Shown: positions 1 through 6,343, counted from the stretch's first letter. The stretch: DNA of 6,407 bases from Elusimicrobiota bacterium (GCA_016207625.1 JACQPF010000007.1:1-6407), one strand, 5' to 3'. The notes: generated by a model not told the origin, from the sequence alone. A program made the numbers and translations.

Positions 1-1
1 C

Positions 2-1627
2 CTCCTGATCAACGTCTTCGGGACCGAGAAGCGCATTGAATGGGCGTTGGGCCGGGCCCCGGGCGAGATCGGCGATGAGCTCAAGTCCTTCGCGGACGAC
101 ATGATGCCGCCCGGAATCGGGTCCTTGTGGAAACACCGCCGCCTCCTCTGGCGCGCTTATCAAATGAAGCCGAGGTTCACCGCCGACCCTTCGGTGCGCG
201 AAATCGCGGAGGCCCCGGACTTGGATGCTCTCCCCGTTCTAAAATGCTGGCCTCAGGACGGGGGACGGTTCCTCACCTACCCCTTGGTGGTCTCGCGGGG
301 GCCCGTCAGCCGGAAGCGCAACGTCGGGATCTACCGGATGCACATCTACGACAAGTCCCACACGGGGATGCATTGTCAGATCCAAAAGGGCGTCGGTTTC
401 CATTACATTGAGGCGGAGCGGAGAGGGGAGGCCCTCCCCTTGGCCGTCGTGCTCGGCGCGGACCCGGCCTCCATGTTCGCCGGTGTGCTTCCAGTGCCAG
501 AGGACCTGGACGCGATCGCCTTCGCCGGGTGTGTGAGGGGGCGCTCCGTGCCCATGACCCGCCTCGCCAACGGCCTTGATGTCCCTGCGGATTCGGAGAT
601 CGTTTTGGAGGGGTTCGTGCCTCCCCGGCAAAGGAGGATGGAAGGGCCATTCGGAGACCATTTCGGGCATTATTCACAGGCGGCCCCGTTTCCCGTTTTT
701 CAAGTCGAGCGCATGTACCATCGCCGGAACGCCGTGTATCCGGCGGCCGTGGTGGGCAAACCGCCGCAGGAAGATAAATACATGGGCAACGCCGTCCAAG
801 AGATGCTGCTGCCCCTTCTGAAAACCATGCATCCGGAGCTGGTGGACCTGTGGGCCTATTACGAAGCGGGGTTCCATAACCTGGCCGTCGCCGCAGTGAA
901 ACAGCGCTATCGGAAGGAAGCCGTGAAAATGGCCTTCTCGCTTCTCGGCGAAGGGCAGATGTCCCTGACGAAATGCATTTTCCTTGTGGATCCAGGCGTC
1001 AACGTTCGGGATTTCTCGGCGGTCCTCGCCGCCTTGAGAGAAAATTTCGATCCGCGGGAGGATTTCCTCTTGTTGTCCGGCACCGCCCAGGACACGCTGG
1101 ATTTCACCGGCCACGCGATGAATCTGGGAAGCAAAATGGTTTTGGACGCGACCCAAAAGAAGCGGCAGGCGGCGGCGCCGCTAGGTGCCGTCCCTGTTTG
1201 TCGGAAGGCGGCGACGGAACGGAAGGGCTCAACCGTTTCTCTCCACGGGCTTGGTCCCGACGTCATCGCTTCCCGGAATTGGCAGGACGCGCTCCTCGTG
1301 GTCAAAGTGAGGAACGGCGCTTCAGGACGAACGATCCTCGAAAGGCTGGTCCAGGAGCCGTCTCTGGCGGGGTTCAAGCTCATGGCCGCGGTGAGCGAGG
1401 ACGTCCCTCTGGACGACGAGGAGCTTTTGCTCTGGGGGATTTTCTGCCGGTTCGATTGCGCCCGCGATTTTGTGCCGTCCAAGGCCGTGTTCTGCGGCGG
1501 CCAGCCGATTTTTCAAGGACCTCTTGGGTTTGACGCAACCTGGAAAGAAGGATATCCGGAGCCTTTGGTGATGGATCCGGCCATCGTCGATACAGTCAAT
1601 AAAAGGTGGGAAGAGTATGAAATATAA
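2..1627 (+). CDS. UbiD-family decarboxylase, probable menaquinone-pathway decarboxylase (5' end outside window)
   Basis: Prenyl-FMN-dependent decarboxylase of the UbiD family. In this setting it most likely removes the ring carboxylate of the prenylated 1,4-dihydroxy-6-naphthoate late in futalosine-type menaquinone synthesis (the MqnL role). The frame is open to the left edge: the codons before the TTG at 47 encode LLINVFGTEKR, typical UbiD N-terminal sequence, so the true start lies upstream and roughly 50-80 residues are missing by family comparison. Counting from nt 2, visible motifs are the prenyl-FMN/metal region NVGIYRM (about residue 107), TGMHCQI (about 121), and EGPFGDH (about 214-220), whose Glu and Asp match the acidic catalytic pair of the family (Glu-Gly-Pro-Phe-Gly-Asp/Glu). 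VGKPPQED and a long C-terminal domain follow, ending EEYEI-stop (TAA). At least 541 residues, within the longer end of the family. No UbiX/MqnM flavin prenyltransferase is visible here. Family assignment is firm; the exact substrate is inferred from the neighbours. Confidence 0.93.
   Translation, partial: LLINVFGTEKRIEWALGRAPGEIGDELKSFADDMMPPGIGSLWKHRRLLWRAYQMKPRFTADPSVREIAEAPDLDALPVLKCWPQDGGRFLTYPLVVSRGPVSRKRNVGIYRMHIYDKSHTGMHCQIQKGVGFHYIEAERRGEALPLAVVLGADPASMFAGVLPVPEDLDAIAFAGCVRGRSVPMTRLANGLDVPADSEIVLEGFVPPRQRRMEGPFGDHFGHYSQAAPFPVFQVERMYHRRNAVYPAAVVGKPPQEDKYMGNAVQEMLLPLLKTMHPELVDLWAYYEAGFHNLAVAAVKQRYRKEAVKMAFSLLGEGQMSLTKCIFLVDPGVNVRDFSAVLAALRENFDPREDFLLLSGTAQDTLDFTGHAMNLGSKMVLDATQKKRQAAAPLGAVPVCRKAATERKGSTVSLHGLGPDVIASRNWQDALLVVKVRNGASGRTILERLVQEPSLAGFKLMAAVSEDVPLDDEELLLWGIFCRFDCARDFVPSKAVFCGGQPIFQGPLGFDATWKEGYPEPLVMDPAIVDTVNKRWEEYEI
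1603..1610 (+). promoter_or_regulatory. Shine-Dalgarno-like site for the 48-codon ORF
   Basis: AAGGTGGG lies inside the decarboxylase 3' end, 6 nt ahead of the ATG at 1617. It is the best ribosome-binding match between the decarboxylase and mqnE, although it could be chance within codons for Lys-Arg-Trp. Confidence 0.4.
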
Positions 1628-1763
1628 ATTCCAAGACGCCCAGCCGGTCGACATCGTGCTTTTCTCCTTTTTTGGGCAAAAGAACCAGAACATCAGGACC
1701 GAAAAAAAATACAAGAAAGTCACGTTGTTCAACCGCATACGCAAACTCGTCATACCTAAATAA
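1617..1763 (+). CDS. possible 48-residue Lys-rich small protein, unknown function
   Basis: An ATG at 1617 overlaps the end of the decarboxylase gene by 11 nt and opens a 48-codon frame ending in TAA at 1761-1763. A strong Shine-Dalgarno-like AAGGTGGG (1603-1610) sits 6 nt before the ATG, which is the main reason to list it. The product starts MKYKFQDAQPVDIVLF, has a short hydrophobic patch (IVLFSFF, residues 13-19), and a basic C-terminal half (EKKYKK, NRIRK). I recognise no family. The hydrophobic patch is too short for a membrane span. Codon composition is more AT-rich than the neighbours, so the stretch may be decaying or non-coding spacer. Coupling to the decarboxylase by overlap is seen; expression and function are not shown. 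Confidence 0.33.
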   Translation: MKYKFQDAQPVDIVLFSFFGQKNQNIRTEKKYKKVTLFNRIRKLVIPK

Positions 1764-1768
1764 TGTTT

Positions 1769-1809
1769 CCCCCCTCCCCTTCGGGAGAGGGTGCATGCGA
1801 GGGGGTGAC
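1769..1809. repeat. G/C-rich hairpin, resembles a dispersed intergenic palindrome
   Basis: A C-tract and a G-rich tract form an imperfect stem: CTCCC (1774-1778) pairs with GGGAG (1783-1787) around a 4-nt loop, and CCC (1770-1772) with GGG (1789-1791) beyond one mismatch. A register shift gives a UUCG loop instead. A second G-tract, GAGGGGG (1799-1805), can compete for CCCCCTC (1770-1776). Elements of the form CCCTCTCCC-loop-GGGAGAGGG followed by a G-rich arm are common dispersed intergenic repeats in GC-rich genomes; that this is one copy of such a family is inferred, since only one copy lies in the window. It sits 14 nt upstream of the mqnE ATG and lacks a T-run, so it is not an evident intrinsic terminator. 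Confidence 0.5.
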
Positions 1810-1822
1810 AAGGGTTATCATC

Positions 1823-2908
1823 ATGCATTTCTGCGATTCGTCACTTGAACCCGTTTGGAAGAAAATCGAATCCGGCGAGCGGTTGTCGCTGGAAGAGGGC
1901 TTATGCCTGTACAACACCTCGGACCTCTTGGGCCTTGGGCGCATGGCCGACTTCGTTCGTCAAAAACGCCACGGGCGGCGCGCCACGTTCGTGATCAACC
2001 GGCAGATCAACCCGACCAACATCTGCCTCCTCTCCTGCCGGTTCTGCGATTTCGCCTCCAAAGAAGGGCGGCCGGACGCTTATGTGATGTCCGAGGAGGA
2101 CCTCCTCTCGCGTCTTTCGCCCGAGTTGAAGGAAGTCCACATCGTCGGTGCGCTTTACCGCAAGTGGTCTTTTGAGGACTACCTCAACATCGTCCGCGCC
2201 GTGAAACGGGCCGCTCCCGGCATCCAGGTCAAGGCCTACACCGCGGTGGAGGTGGATTTCTTCGCCCGCCGCGAAGGGATCTCCCTCCGGGACGTCTTGA
2301 TCCGGCTGAAAGAGGCGGGAGTCGTCTGCCTTCCGGGCGGCGGGGCGGAAGTGTTCAGCGAGCGCGTCCGCAAAGCTCTCTTCCCCTTCAAGATCGGCTG
2401 GTCCAAGTGGTCCGAGGTGCACCGCACCGCCCACGAACTGGGCCTCCGGTCCAACGCCACCCTGCTCTACGGCCACATCGAGACGCTGGAAGAGCGGCTG
2501 GATCACATGCTGAAGCTCCGCTCACTGCAAGACGAGACGGGCGGATTCCTTTCTTTCATCCCCCTCGCTTTCCAGCCCGGGAACACCGGCATCGTGAAGA
2601 AGCAGGCCTCCGCGGTCGACGATTTGAAAACGATCGCCGTCTCCCGCCTCGTGCTGGACAATTTCGAGCACATCAAATCCTATTGGGTGACCGTGGGCGA
2701 AGAGACCTGCTCGATGGCGCTCCGCTTCGGGGCGGACGACGTGGACGGCACGATCCTGGAGGAGCGCATCATGCACGCGGCCAAGGCCGGCACGCCCGCC
2801 GGCATGGCGCGCGAAACGCTGGTGCGGCTGATTCGCGAAGCGGGATGCCTTCCCGTGGAGCGGGACGCCCTTTACAACGTGGAAACGCGGGAAACAGCCG
2901 TCCGATGA
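1823..2908 (+). CDS. mqnE: aminofutalosine synthase MqnE (radical SAM)
   Basis: Radical-SAM enzyme that joins the 5'-deoxyadenosyl group of SAM to 3-[(1-carboxyvinyl)oxy]benzoate and decarboxylates the product to aminofutalosine. The 4Fe-4S cluster motif is C68-x3-C72-x2-C75 (NICLLSCRFCDF). Other family marks are AYTAVEVD (138-145), LPGGGAEVF (170-178), ATLLYGHIET, LQDETGGF, and FGADDVDGT near the end. Length is 361 residues, normal for the family. I start at ATG 1823, with AAGGG at 1810-1814 eight nt before it. An ATG at 1763 in the same frame would add 20 residues translated from the hairpin repeat (FPPSPSGEGACEG), which looks non-native. The usual loop after the second strand (Gly-Leu-His-Pro type) reads GALYRK at 109-114, an unusual change. 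The stop overlaps the mqnA start as ATGA, implying translational coupling. MqnC is the obvious alternative, but the TAVE and gene-order pattern favours MqnE. Confidence 0.93.
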   Translation: MHFCDSSLEPVWKKIESGERLSLEEGLCLYNTSDLLGLGRMADFVRQKRHGRRATFVINRQINPTNICLLSCRFCDFASKEGRPDAYVMSEEDLLSRLSPELKEVHIVGALYRKWSFEDYLNIVRAVKRAAPGIQVKAYTAVEVDFFARREGISLRDVLIRLKEAGVVCLPGGGAEVFSERVRKALFPFKIGWSKWSEVHRTAHELGLRSNATLLYGHIETLEERLDHMLKLRSLQDETGGFLSFIPLAFQPGNTGIVKKQASAVDDLKTIAVSRLVLDNFEHIKSYWVTVGEETCSMALRFGADDVDGTILEERIMHAAKAGTPAGMARETLVRLIREAGCLPVERDALYNVETRETAVR

Positions 2909-3672
2909 CTTTGGTCGTCGCCCGCATCCCCTACCTGAACACGGATCCTTTCTTTTTCAAATGGACGTATCCTGAAGCCTCGGTCCTGGAAGCTTTTCCG
3001 AAAAAGCTGGGAGCATTGGCCGAGCGCGGAGCCGTGGACGCGGGGCTTCTCTCTCTCGTGGATTCCTGGCGGCTCGAAGCGGATTTTGAACCGATGCGAC
3101 CCTTCGGCATTGCCGTCAAGGGGGCCGCGAAGAGCGTCATGCTGTTCTCCAAGAGGCCTCCGGAGCGGCTCGACGGAGCCCGCATCGGGATCACGGACCA
3201 GACATCGACATCCGTTCAACTGCTGAAGATCCTCATGCGGCACGACTATCAGGTGGAGCCTCGTTATCGGATGGGCTTCCGCGATTCCGACGACGCTCGC
3301 CTGATGATCGGAGACGACGCCCTTTTGAAACAGTCCTCCGGCCTCGCCGGCTTTGCATCGGTCCTTGATCTGGGGCGGGAGTGGGCCCGGTGGACCAAGT
3401 TGCCGTTCGTTTTCGCGAGGTGGATGGTGAGGCGCGCGGCTCCCGCGCATTTCAAACGGGAACTCGCCGCCCGGTTGGAAACGTCACTGCGGCGGTATGA
3501 GCGGCAAAAAAGCCGGTTCGTTTCGGATGTTTCCCGACGGAGGAGTCTGCCTGAGAAGGCCGTCCGGGATTATTTGAGCGGTTTCTGTTTTCGCTTGGGC
3601 GGGAAAGAGGAGGCGGCGGAAACCTTGTTCCGGAGGTTCGTCACGCGAGGCGAGGCGAGGTGCTCATGCTGA
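2905..3672 (+). CDS. mqnA: chorismate dehydratase MqnA
   Basis: First enzyme of the futalosine pathway: dehydrates chorismate to 3-[(1-carboxyvinyl)oxy]benzoate, the MqnE substrate. It belongs to the MqnA/MqnD family with a periplasmic-binding-protein-like fold, here cytosolic with no signal peptide. Motifs: RIPYLNTDPFF at 7-17, LLSLVDSWRLE at 48-58, FGIAVKG at 67-73, SVMLFSK at 77-83, IGITDQTSTSV at 94-104 and LMIGDDALL at 133-141, all in the order expected for MqnA. The 255-residue length is at the short side of the family. The start ATG 2905 overlaps the mqnE stop (ATGA); there is no good ribosome-binding site, so translation is probably coupled. The same frame stays open far upstream inside mqnE, but that part is a shadow. 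The C-terminus (RGEARCSC) is encoded partly by three tandem GCGAG units and overlaps the start of mqnC. Confidence 0.94.
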   Translation: MTLVVARIPYLNTDPFFFKWTYPEASVLEAFPKKLGALAERGAVDAGLLSLVDSWRLEADFEPMRPFGIAVKGAAKSVMLFSKRPPERLDGARIGITDQTSTSVQLLKILMRHDYQVEPRYRMGFRDSDDARLMIGDDALLKQSSGLAGFASVLDLGREWARWTKLPFVFARWMVRRAAPAHFKRELAARLETSLRRYERQKSRFVSDVSRRRSLPEKAVRDYLSGFCFRLGGKEEAAETLFRRFVTRGEARCSC

Positions 3673-4745
3673 GCGATATTGAAAGAAAGATCCTCGCCGG
3701 CGAGCGATTGAGCCCGGAGGACGGCCTCGCTCTCTTATCGGAGGACTGCGACCTTTTGACGCTGGGCCAATGGGCGCAGAAGAAGCGGTTCGAAAAAAAC
3801 CCCGCGCGGCGCGTGACGTACGTCGTTGATTCGAACCCCAATTACACCAACATCTGCGATACGGATTGCTTGTTCTGCGCGTTCTACCGGCGCCCCGGGG
3901 ACGCCGACGCCTACACGCTCACCGTCGACCAAGTGGTGGAGAAGGTCCGGCGCGCGGCGGCGTTGGGCGCCACGACGGTTCTGCTTCAGGGCGGTCACAA
4001 CCCCGCGATTCCTCTGTCCTATTACGGGGAGCTGATCCGGGCCGTCCGCCGGGAATTCCCACGCGTCACACCCCACTTCTTTTCCGCGTCCGAGGTCCAA
4101 ACCATGGCCCGGACCTCGCAAAAGAGCCTTGAGGACGTTTTGACGTTCCTTTGGGACGCGGGCCAGCGCACGCTGCCGGGCGGCGGGGCGGAGATCTTGT
4201 CCGTGGGGGTTCGCGGCAAAGTCTCGCCCAAAAAAGGCGGCCCGGAAAAATGGCTGGACGTGCACAGCGCCGCCCACCGCCTGGGTTTCATCAGCACGGC
4301 GACCATGATGTACGGGTACTTGGAGACCGCGGAGGACATCGTCGAGCATTGGGACCGCATTCGACGCCTTCAGGACGAAACGGGCGGGTTCACGGCCTTC
4401 ATCCCGTGGAGCTTCAAGCCCACCCATTCCGTTTTGGAGCGGAAACACCCGGACCGCACGGGTCCGGTGCCGTATTTGCGCATCCTGGCGGCGTCGCGTC
4501 TCTTCCTGGACAACTTTCCTCACATCCAAGCGTCTTGGTTCTCCGAAGGAAAGAAGACGGGCCAGGTGGCCCTGCACTTCGGGGCGGACGATTTCGGCGG
4601 CACTCTAATCGACGAAAACGTCCATGCGGCGGCGGATTACGTGAACCGAGCGTCCACGCAAGACGTCGTGACCCTCATTCAAGAGGCGGGGTTCACGCCC
4701 GCTCAACGCACGACGGCATATGAAATCATTCAGGGGTTTCAATAG
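3666..4745 (+). CDS. mqnC: cyclic dehypoxanthine futalosine synthase MqnC (radical SAM)
   Basis: Radical-SAM enzyme that cyclises dehypoxanthine futalosine to the spiro compound used by MqnD. The 4Fe-4S ligands are C64, C68 and C71 (NICDTDCLFCAF). Further family marks: LLQGGHNP (intact GG-x-x-P loop), HFFSASEV, LPGGGAEILS, RGKVSPKK, ATMMYGYLET, LQDETGGFTAFIPW and FGADDFGGT; the FTAFIPW and SPKK elements separate it from MqnE. Length 359 residues is typical. I choose ATG 3666 (7-nt overlap with mqnA) because the product then begins MLSDIERKILAGERLS as in the family, with GAGG just upstream; GTG 3660 would add two residues and cannot be excluded. It ends in TAG only 2 nt before the ferredoxin ATG, so TAG serves as a real stop here. 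It is paralogous to the MqnE two genes upstream, sharing the same N-terminal GERLS segment and core. Confidence 0.94.
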   Translation: MLSDIERKILAGERLSPEDGLALLSEDCDLLTLGQWAQKKRFEKNPARRVTYVVDSNPNYTNICDTDCLFCAFYRRPGDADAYTLTVDQVVEKVRRAAALGATTVLLQGGHNPAIPLSYYGELIRAVRREFPRVTPHFFSASEVQTMARTSQKSLEDVLTFLWDAGQRTLPGGGAEILSVGVRGKVSPKKGGPEKWLDVHSAAHRLGFISTATMMYGYLETAEDIVEHWDRIRRLQDETGGFTAFIPWSFKPTHSVLERKHPDRTGPVPYLRILAASRLFLDNFPHIQASWFSEGKKTGQVALHFGADDFGGTLIDENVHAAADYVNRASTQDVVTLIQEAGFTPAQRTTAYEIIQGFQ

Positions 4746-4747
4746 GA

Positions 4748-5059
4748 ATGGAACGGCGAGAGTTCCCATATCAAGCGGTCATTTTCATCTGCACGAACGC
4801 CCGGGAGGGCGGCCGCGTCTCCTGCGCCAATCCGGGGCGCGATGGGGCGAAGATCCGCGAGGCGCTCAAATCGGAGGTCCATGCCAGAGACCTCCGCGGA
4901 AAAGTCCGCGTGTGCTCTTCCGGCTGCATGGACCTTTGCGAGCTGGGGCCCAACGTGATGGTCTTCACCGGGACCGGTGAACGGGTTTGGTATCGCGACG
5001 TCTCCCTGGCAGATGTCCCCAAAATCGTGGAGGCGCATTTCCCACATGAGCCGCGCTGA
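4748..5059 (+). CDS. thioredoxin-like [2Fe-2S] ferredoxin
   Basis: A 103-residue protein of the thioredoxin-fold [2Fe-2S] ferredoxin family (Aquifex/clostridial type, related to the NuoE C-terminal domain). By comparison with the Aquifex ferredoxin, cluster ligands should be C15 (FICTNAR), C26 (VSCAN), C60 and C64 (SGCMDLCELGP); C56 is an extra cysteine four residues before C60. The end VWYRDVSLADVPKIVEAHF matches the family's terminal strand and helix. There is no signal peptide, so it should be a cytosolic electron carrier. It starts 2 nt after the mqnC stop and its own end overlaps the next gene by 14 nt, so it belongs to the same transcript. Inference: it may supply or relay electrons for MqnE/MqnC radical-SAM chemistry; nothing in the sequence proves this, and this family often has unknown partners. 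The start is the first ATG in frame; a weak CAGGGG at 4731-4736 is the only ribosome-binding candidate. Confidence 0.88.
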   Translation: MERREFPYQAVIFICTNAREGGRVSCANPGRDGAKIREALKSEVHARDLRGKVRVCSSGCMDLCELGPNVMVFTGTGERVWYRDVSLADVPKIVEAHFPHEPR

Positions 5060-5489
5060 AGCCAAAACTCCCCGGCCGGAAATGATCCGCCTGCTGCAGC
5101 AGGCCCTTCGCTTGGAATACGAAGATGTTTTCCTTTACTTGCGGGAATCTTCTCTTTTCAAAAAAAAGCTGATTCGAGGCGAGAGGTTGGGCCAGATCTT
5201 CAGCCGGTTTTGCGACTCAGAGATCAGCCACGCCGACCGGGTGGCCACGGCGTTGATGTAGGCGGGGATCCGGCCGGCTTGGGACTTCCAATTTCGGAAG
5301 CCTTTTGATTCCCTTCGAGAATCTCTTCTCTATCATTTGGAAAGGGAAAAGGAGGCGTGCCGGATCTATCGGAGGCTCGTCGTTTTGAGCCAAAATAATT
5401 CTCGGCAATCAAAAACGTTTAAAGGGATCTTTGAAGAAGAGGTGGCCCATATGAGGACGGTGCGCCACCTCCTGAACCGGATTGGTTAG
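5046..5489 (+). pseudogene. ferritin-like diiron protein, frame interrupted by one in-frame TAG
   Basis: From ATG 5046 the frame encodes 71 residues, meets TAG at 5259-5261, and then continues with no shift for 75 more codons to a second TAG at 5487-5489. Joined, the product is 147 positions long and looks like a four-helix ferritin-like protein: helix 1 LEYEDVFLYL (E24/E26), helix 2 with E59-x2-H62 (SEISHAD), helix 3 LEREKEA (E99/E101), helix 4 with E132-x2-H135 (EEVAHM). The spacing E26-E59 and E99-E132 is 33 residues in both halves, as for bacterioferritin diiron ligands. Each half alone would carry only half the metal site. Possible explanations are a nonsense mutation, a base-call error, or TAG readthrough. 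Roles known for such folds include peroxide reduction (rubrerythrin type), iron storage and quinone hydroxylation (Coq7 type); I cannot choose. The start overlaps the ferredoxin by 14 nt; GGAGG at 5029-5033 is rather distant. The same frame is open upstream to 4977, inside the ferredoxin gene. Confidence 0.75.
5259..5261 (+). other. in-frame TAG inside the ferritin-like gene
   Basis: Codon 72 reads TAG between VATALM and AGIRPAWDF. One base change would give Glu, Gln, Lys, Trp, Ser, Leu or Tyr. TAG also ends mqnC, this same gene at 5487 and the partial gene at 6345-6347, so genome-wide reassignment of TAG is unlikely from the local evidence. Confidence 0.85.
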
Positions 5490-6343
5490 GGACGGATCAC
5501 TTCGGGCGCGCAGGGCGCGCGCAGGATTCCGGCCCGGCGGGCGCGGCGGAAAAGCTCTTTGAGGGCCTCCTCTCCTTCGACCCCCATGTCCAGGGTGTCC
5601 CGGTTCACATACATTTTGACGAATTTCTCTCCCACCTTCGCGTTGATGCCACGGCCGAATTTGAGGGCGTAGCGCACGGAATCCTTCTTGTTCTTATAGG
5701 CCAGCCGGATGCTTTCCGAAAGAAGACCGGCCAGGCGGGCGGCCTCGCTCCGGCCCAAGTCCTTCCGAACCACATCCAACCCGAGCGGGATGGGCAAAGC
5801 CGTCTCCTCATGCCACCAGCGGCCGAGATCCAGAACTTTCTGAAAGCCCCATTTCTTATAGGTGAGCTGGCCTTCATGGATGACGAGGCCCGCGTCCACT
5901 TGGCCGGCTTTCACCGCGTGCAGGATGCGGTCAAAAGGTTTGTTGACGGAAATGAAATCCTTCCGGAACAGGCGCAACAGGAGGAGAGCCGTGGTCAACG
6001 GGCCGGGGGTGGCAATCCGGAGGGACGACCAGTCCGAGGCTTTCAGCGCCTTCATCTTTTCAGGCCGGCAGACGAGGATGGGCCCGTAGCGGCGCCCCAC
6101 GGAAGCTCCCACCGAGAGGATCCAGTATTTGTCCGCCACAAGGGGATAGGCCGCCGTCGAAATAGCGGTGATGTGGTGTTTCCCCTTCAGCGCGTCCCGA
6201 TTCAGGGACTGGATGTCTTTGAGGACGTGTTTGATCCGGAAGCCGTCCAACGGCATTTTCCCTTGGCTGATGCCGTAGAACATGAAAGCGTCGTCGGGGT
6301 CGGGAGAGTGCGCGACATGCAAAACCCTCGGTGCGGGACTCAA
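5486..6343 (-). CDS. mqnD: 1,4-dihydroxy-6-naphthoate synthase MqnD
   Basis: Converts cyclic dehypoxanthine futalosine (MqnC product) to 1,4-dihydroxy-6-naphthoate. Same fold family as MqnA. Diagnostic motifs: HSPDPDDAFMFYGI (12-25), ISTAAYP (61-67), YGPILV (86-91), ATPGPLTTALLLLRL (111-125), and VIHEGQLTY (154-162), whose H156 corresponds to the catalytic histidine of the Thermus enzyme. GRWWHEETALPIPLG follows at 174-188. Length 285 residues is normal, and there is no signal peptide. The start is TTG at 6341-6343; the in-frame TTG at 6320-6322 would still keep the HSPDPDDA motif, so the N-terminus is uncertain by seven residues. No good ribosome-binding site is seen for either; the start lies 1 nt after the stop of an upstream gene, suggesting coupling. 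It runs opposite to the other mqn genes, and its TAA (5486-5488) overlaps the ferritin-like TAG by antisense, so the two transcripts converge with no spacer. Confidence 0.94.
   Translation of the reverse strand: MSPAPRVLHVAHSPDPDDAFMFYGISQGKMPLDGFRIKHVLKDIQSLNRDALKGKHHITAISTAAYPLVADKYWILSVGASVGRRYGPILVCRPEKMKALKASDWSSLRIATPGPLTTALLLLRLFRKDFISVNKPFDRILHAVKAGQVDAGLVIHEGQLTYKKWGFQKVLDLGRWWHEETALPIPLGLDVVRKDLGRSEAARLAGLLSESIRLAYKNKKDSVRYALKFGRGINAKVGEKFVKMYVNRDTLDMGVEGEEALKELFRRARRAGILRAPCAPEVIRP

Noticed and set aside
1659..1690. T-rich run after the decarboxylase, considered as a terminator with flanking CTTTT/AAAAG arms
   Set aside because: The arms give only a weak A/T stem with no G/C-rich hairpin before the T-run; it is not a convincing intrinsic terminator.
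2407..2904. Open frame continuous with mqnA, extending upstream inside mqnE
   Set aside because: The extension is Arg/Gly/Pro-rich shadow translation of mqnE; MqnA family sequence begins only at ATG 2905.
3735..4577. 280-codon minus-strand open frame opposite mqnC
   Set aside because: It lies fully opposite a well-conserved gene, has low-complexity Arg/Gly/Val composition and shows no family motif; typical antisense shadow in GC-rich DNA.
5506..5520. GCGCGC-AGG-GCGCGC hairpin just beyond the ferritin-like stop, considered as a terminator
   Set aside because: It has a 6-bp stem with no T-run on either strand and lies inside the mqnD coding region (Arg/Ala-rich C-terminus), so it is more likely a codon-composition effect.
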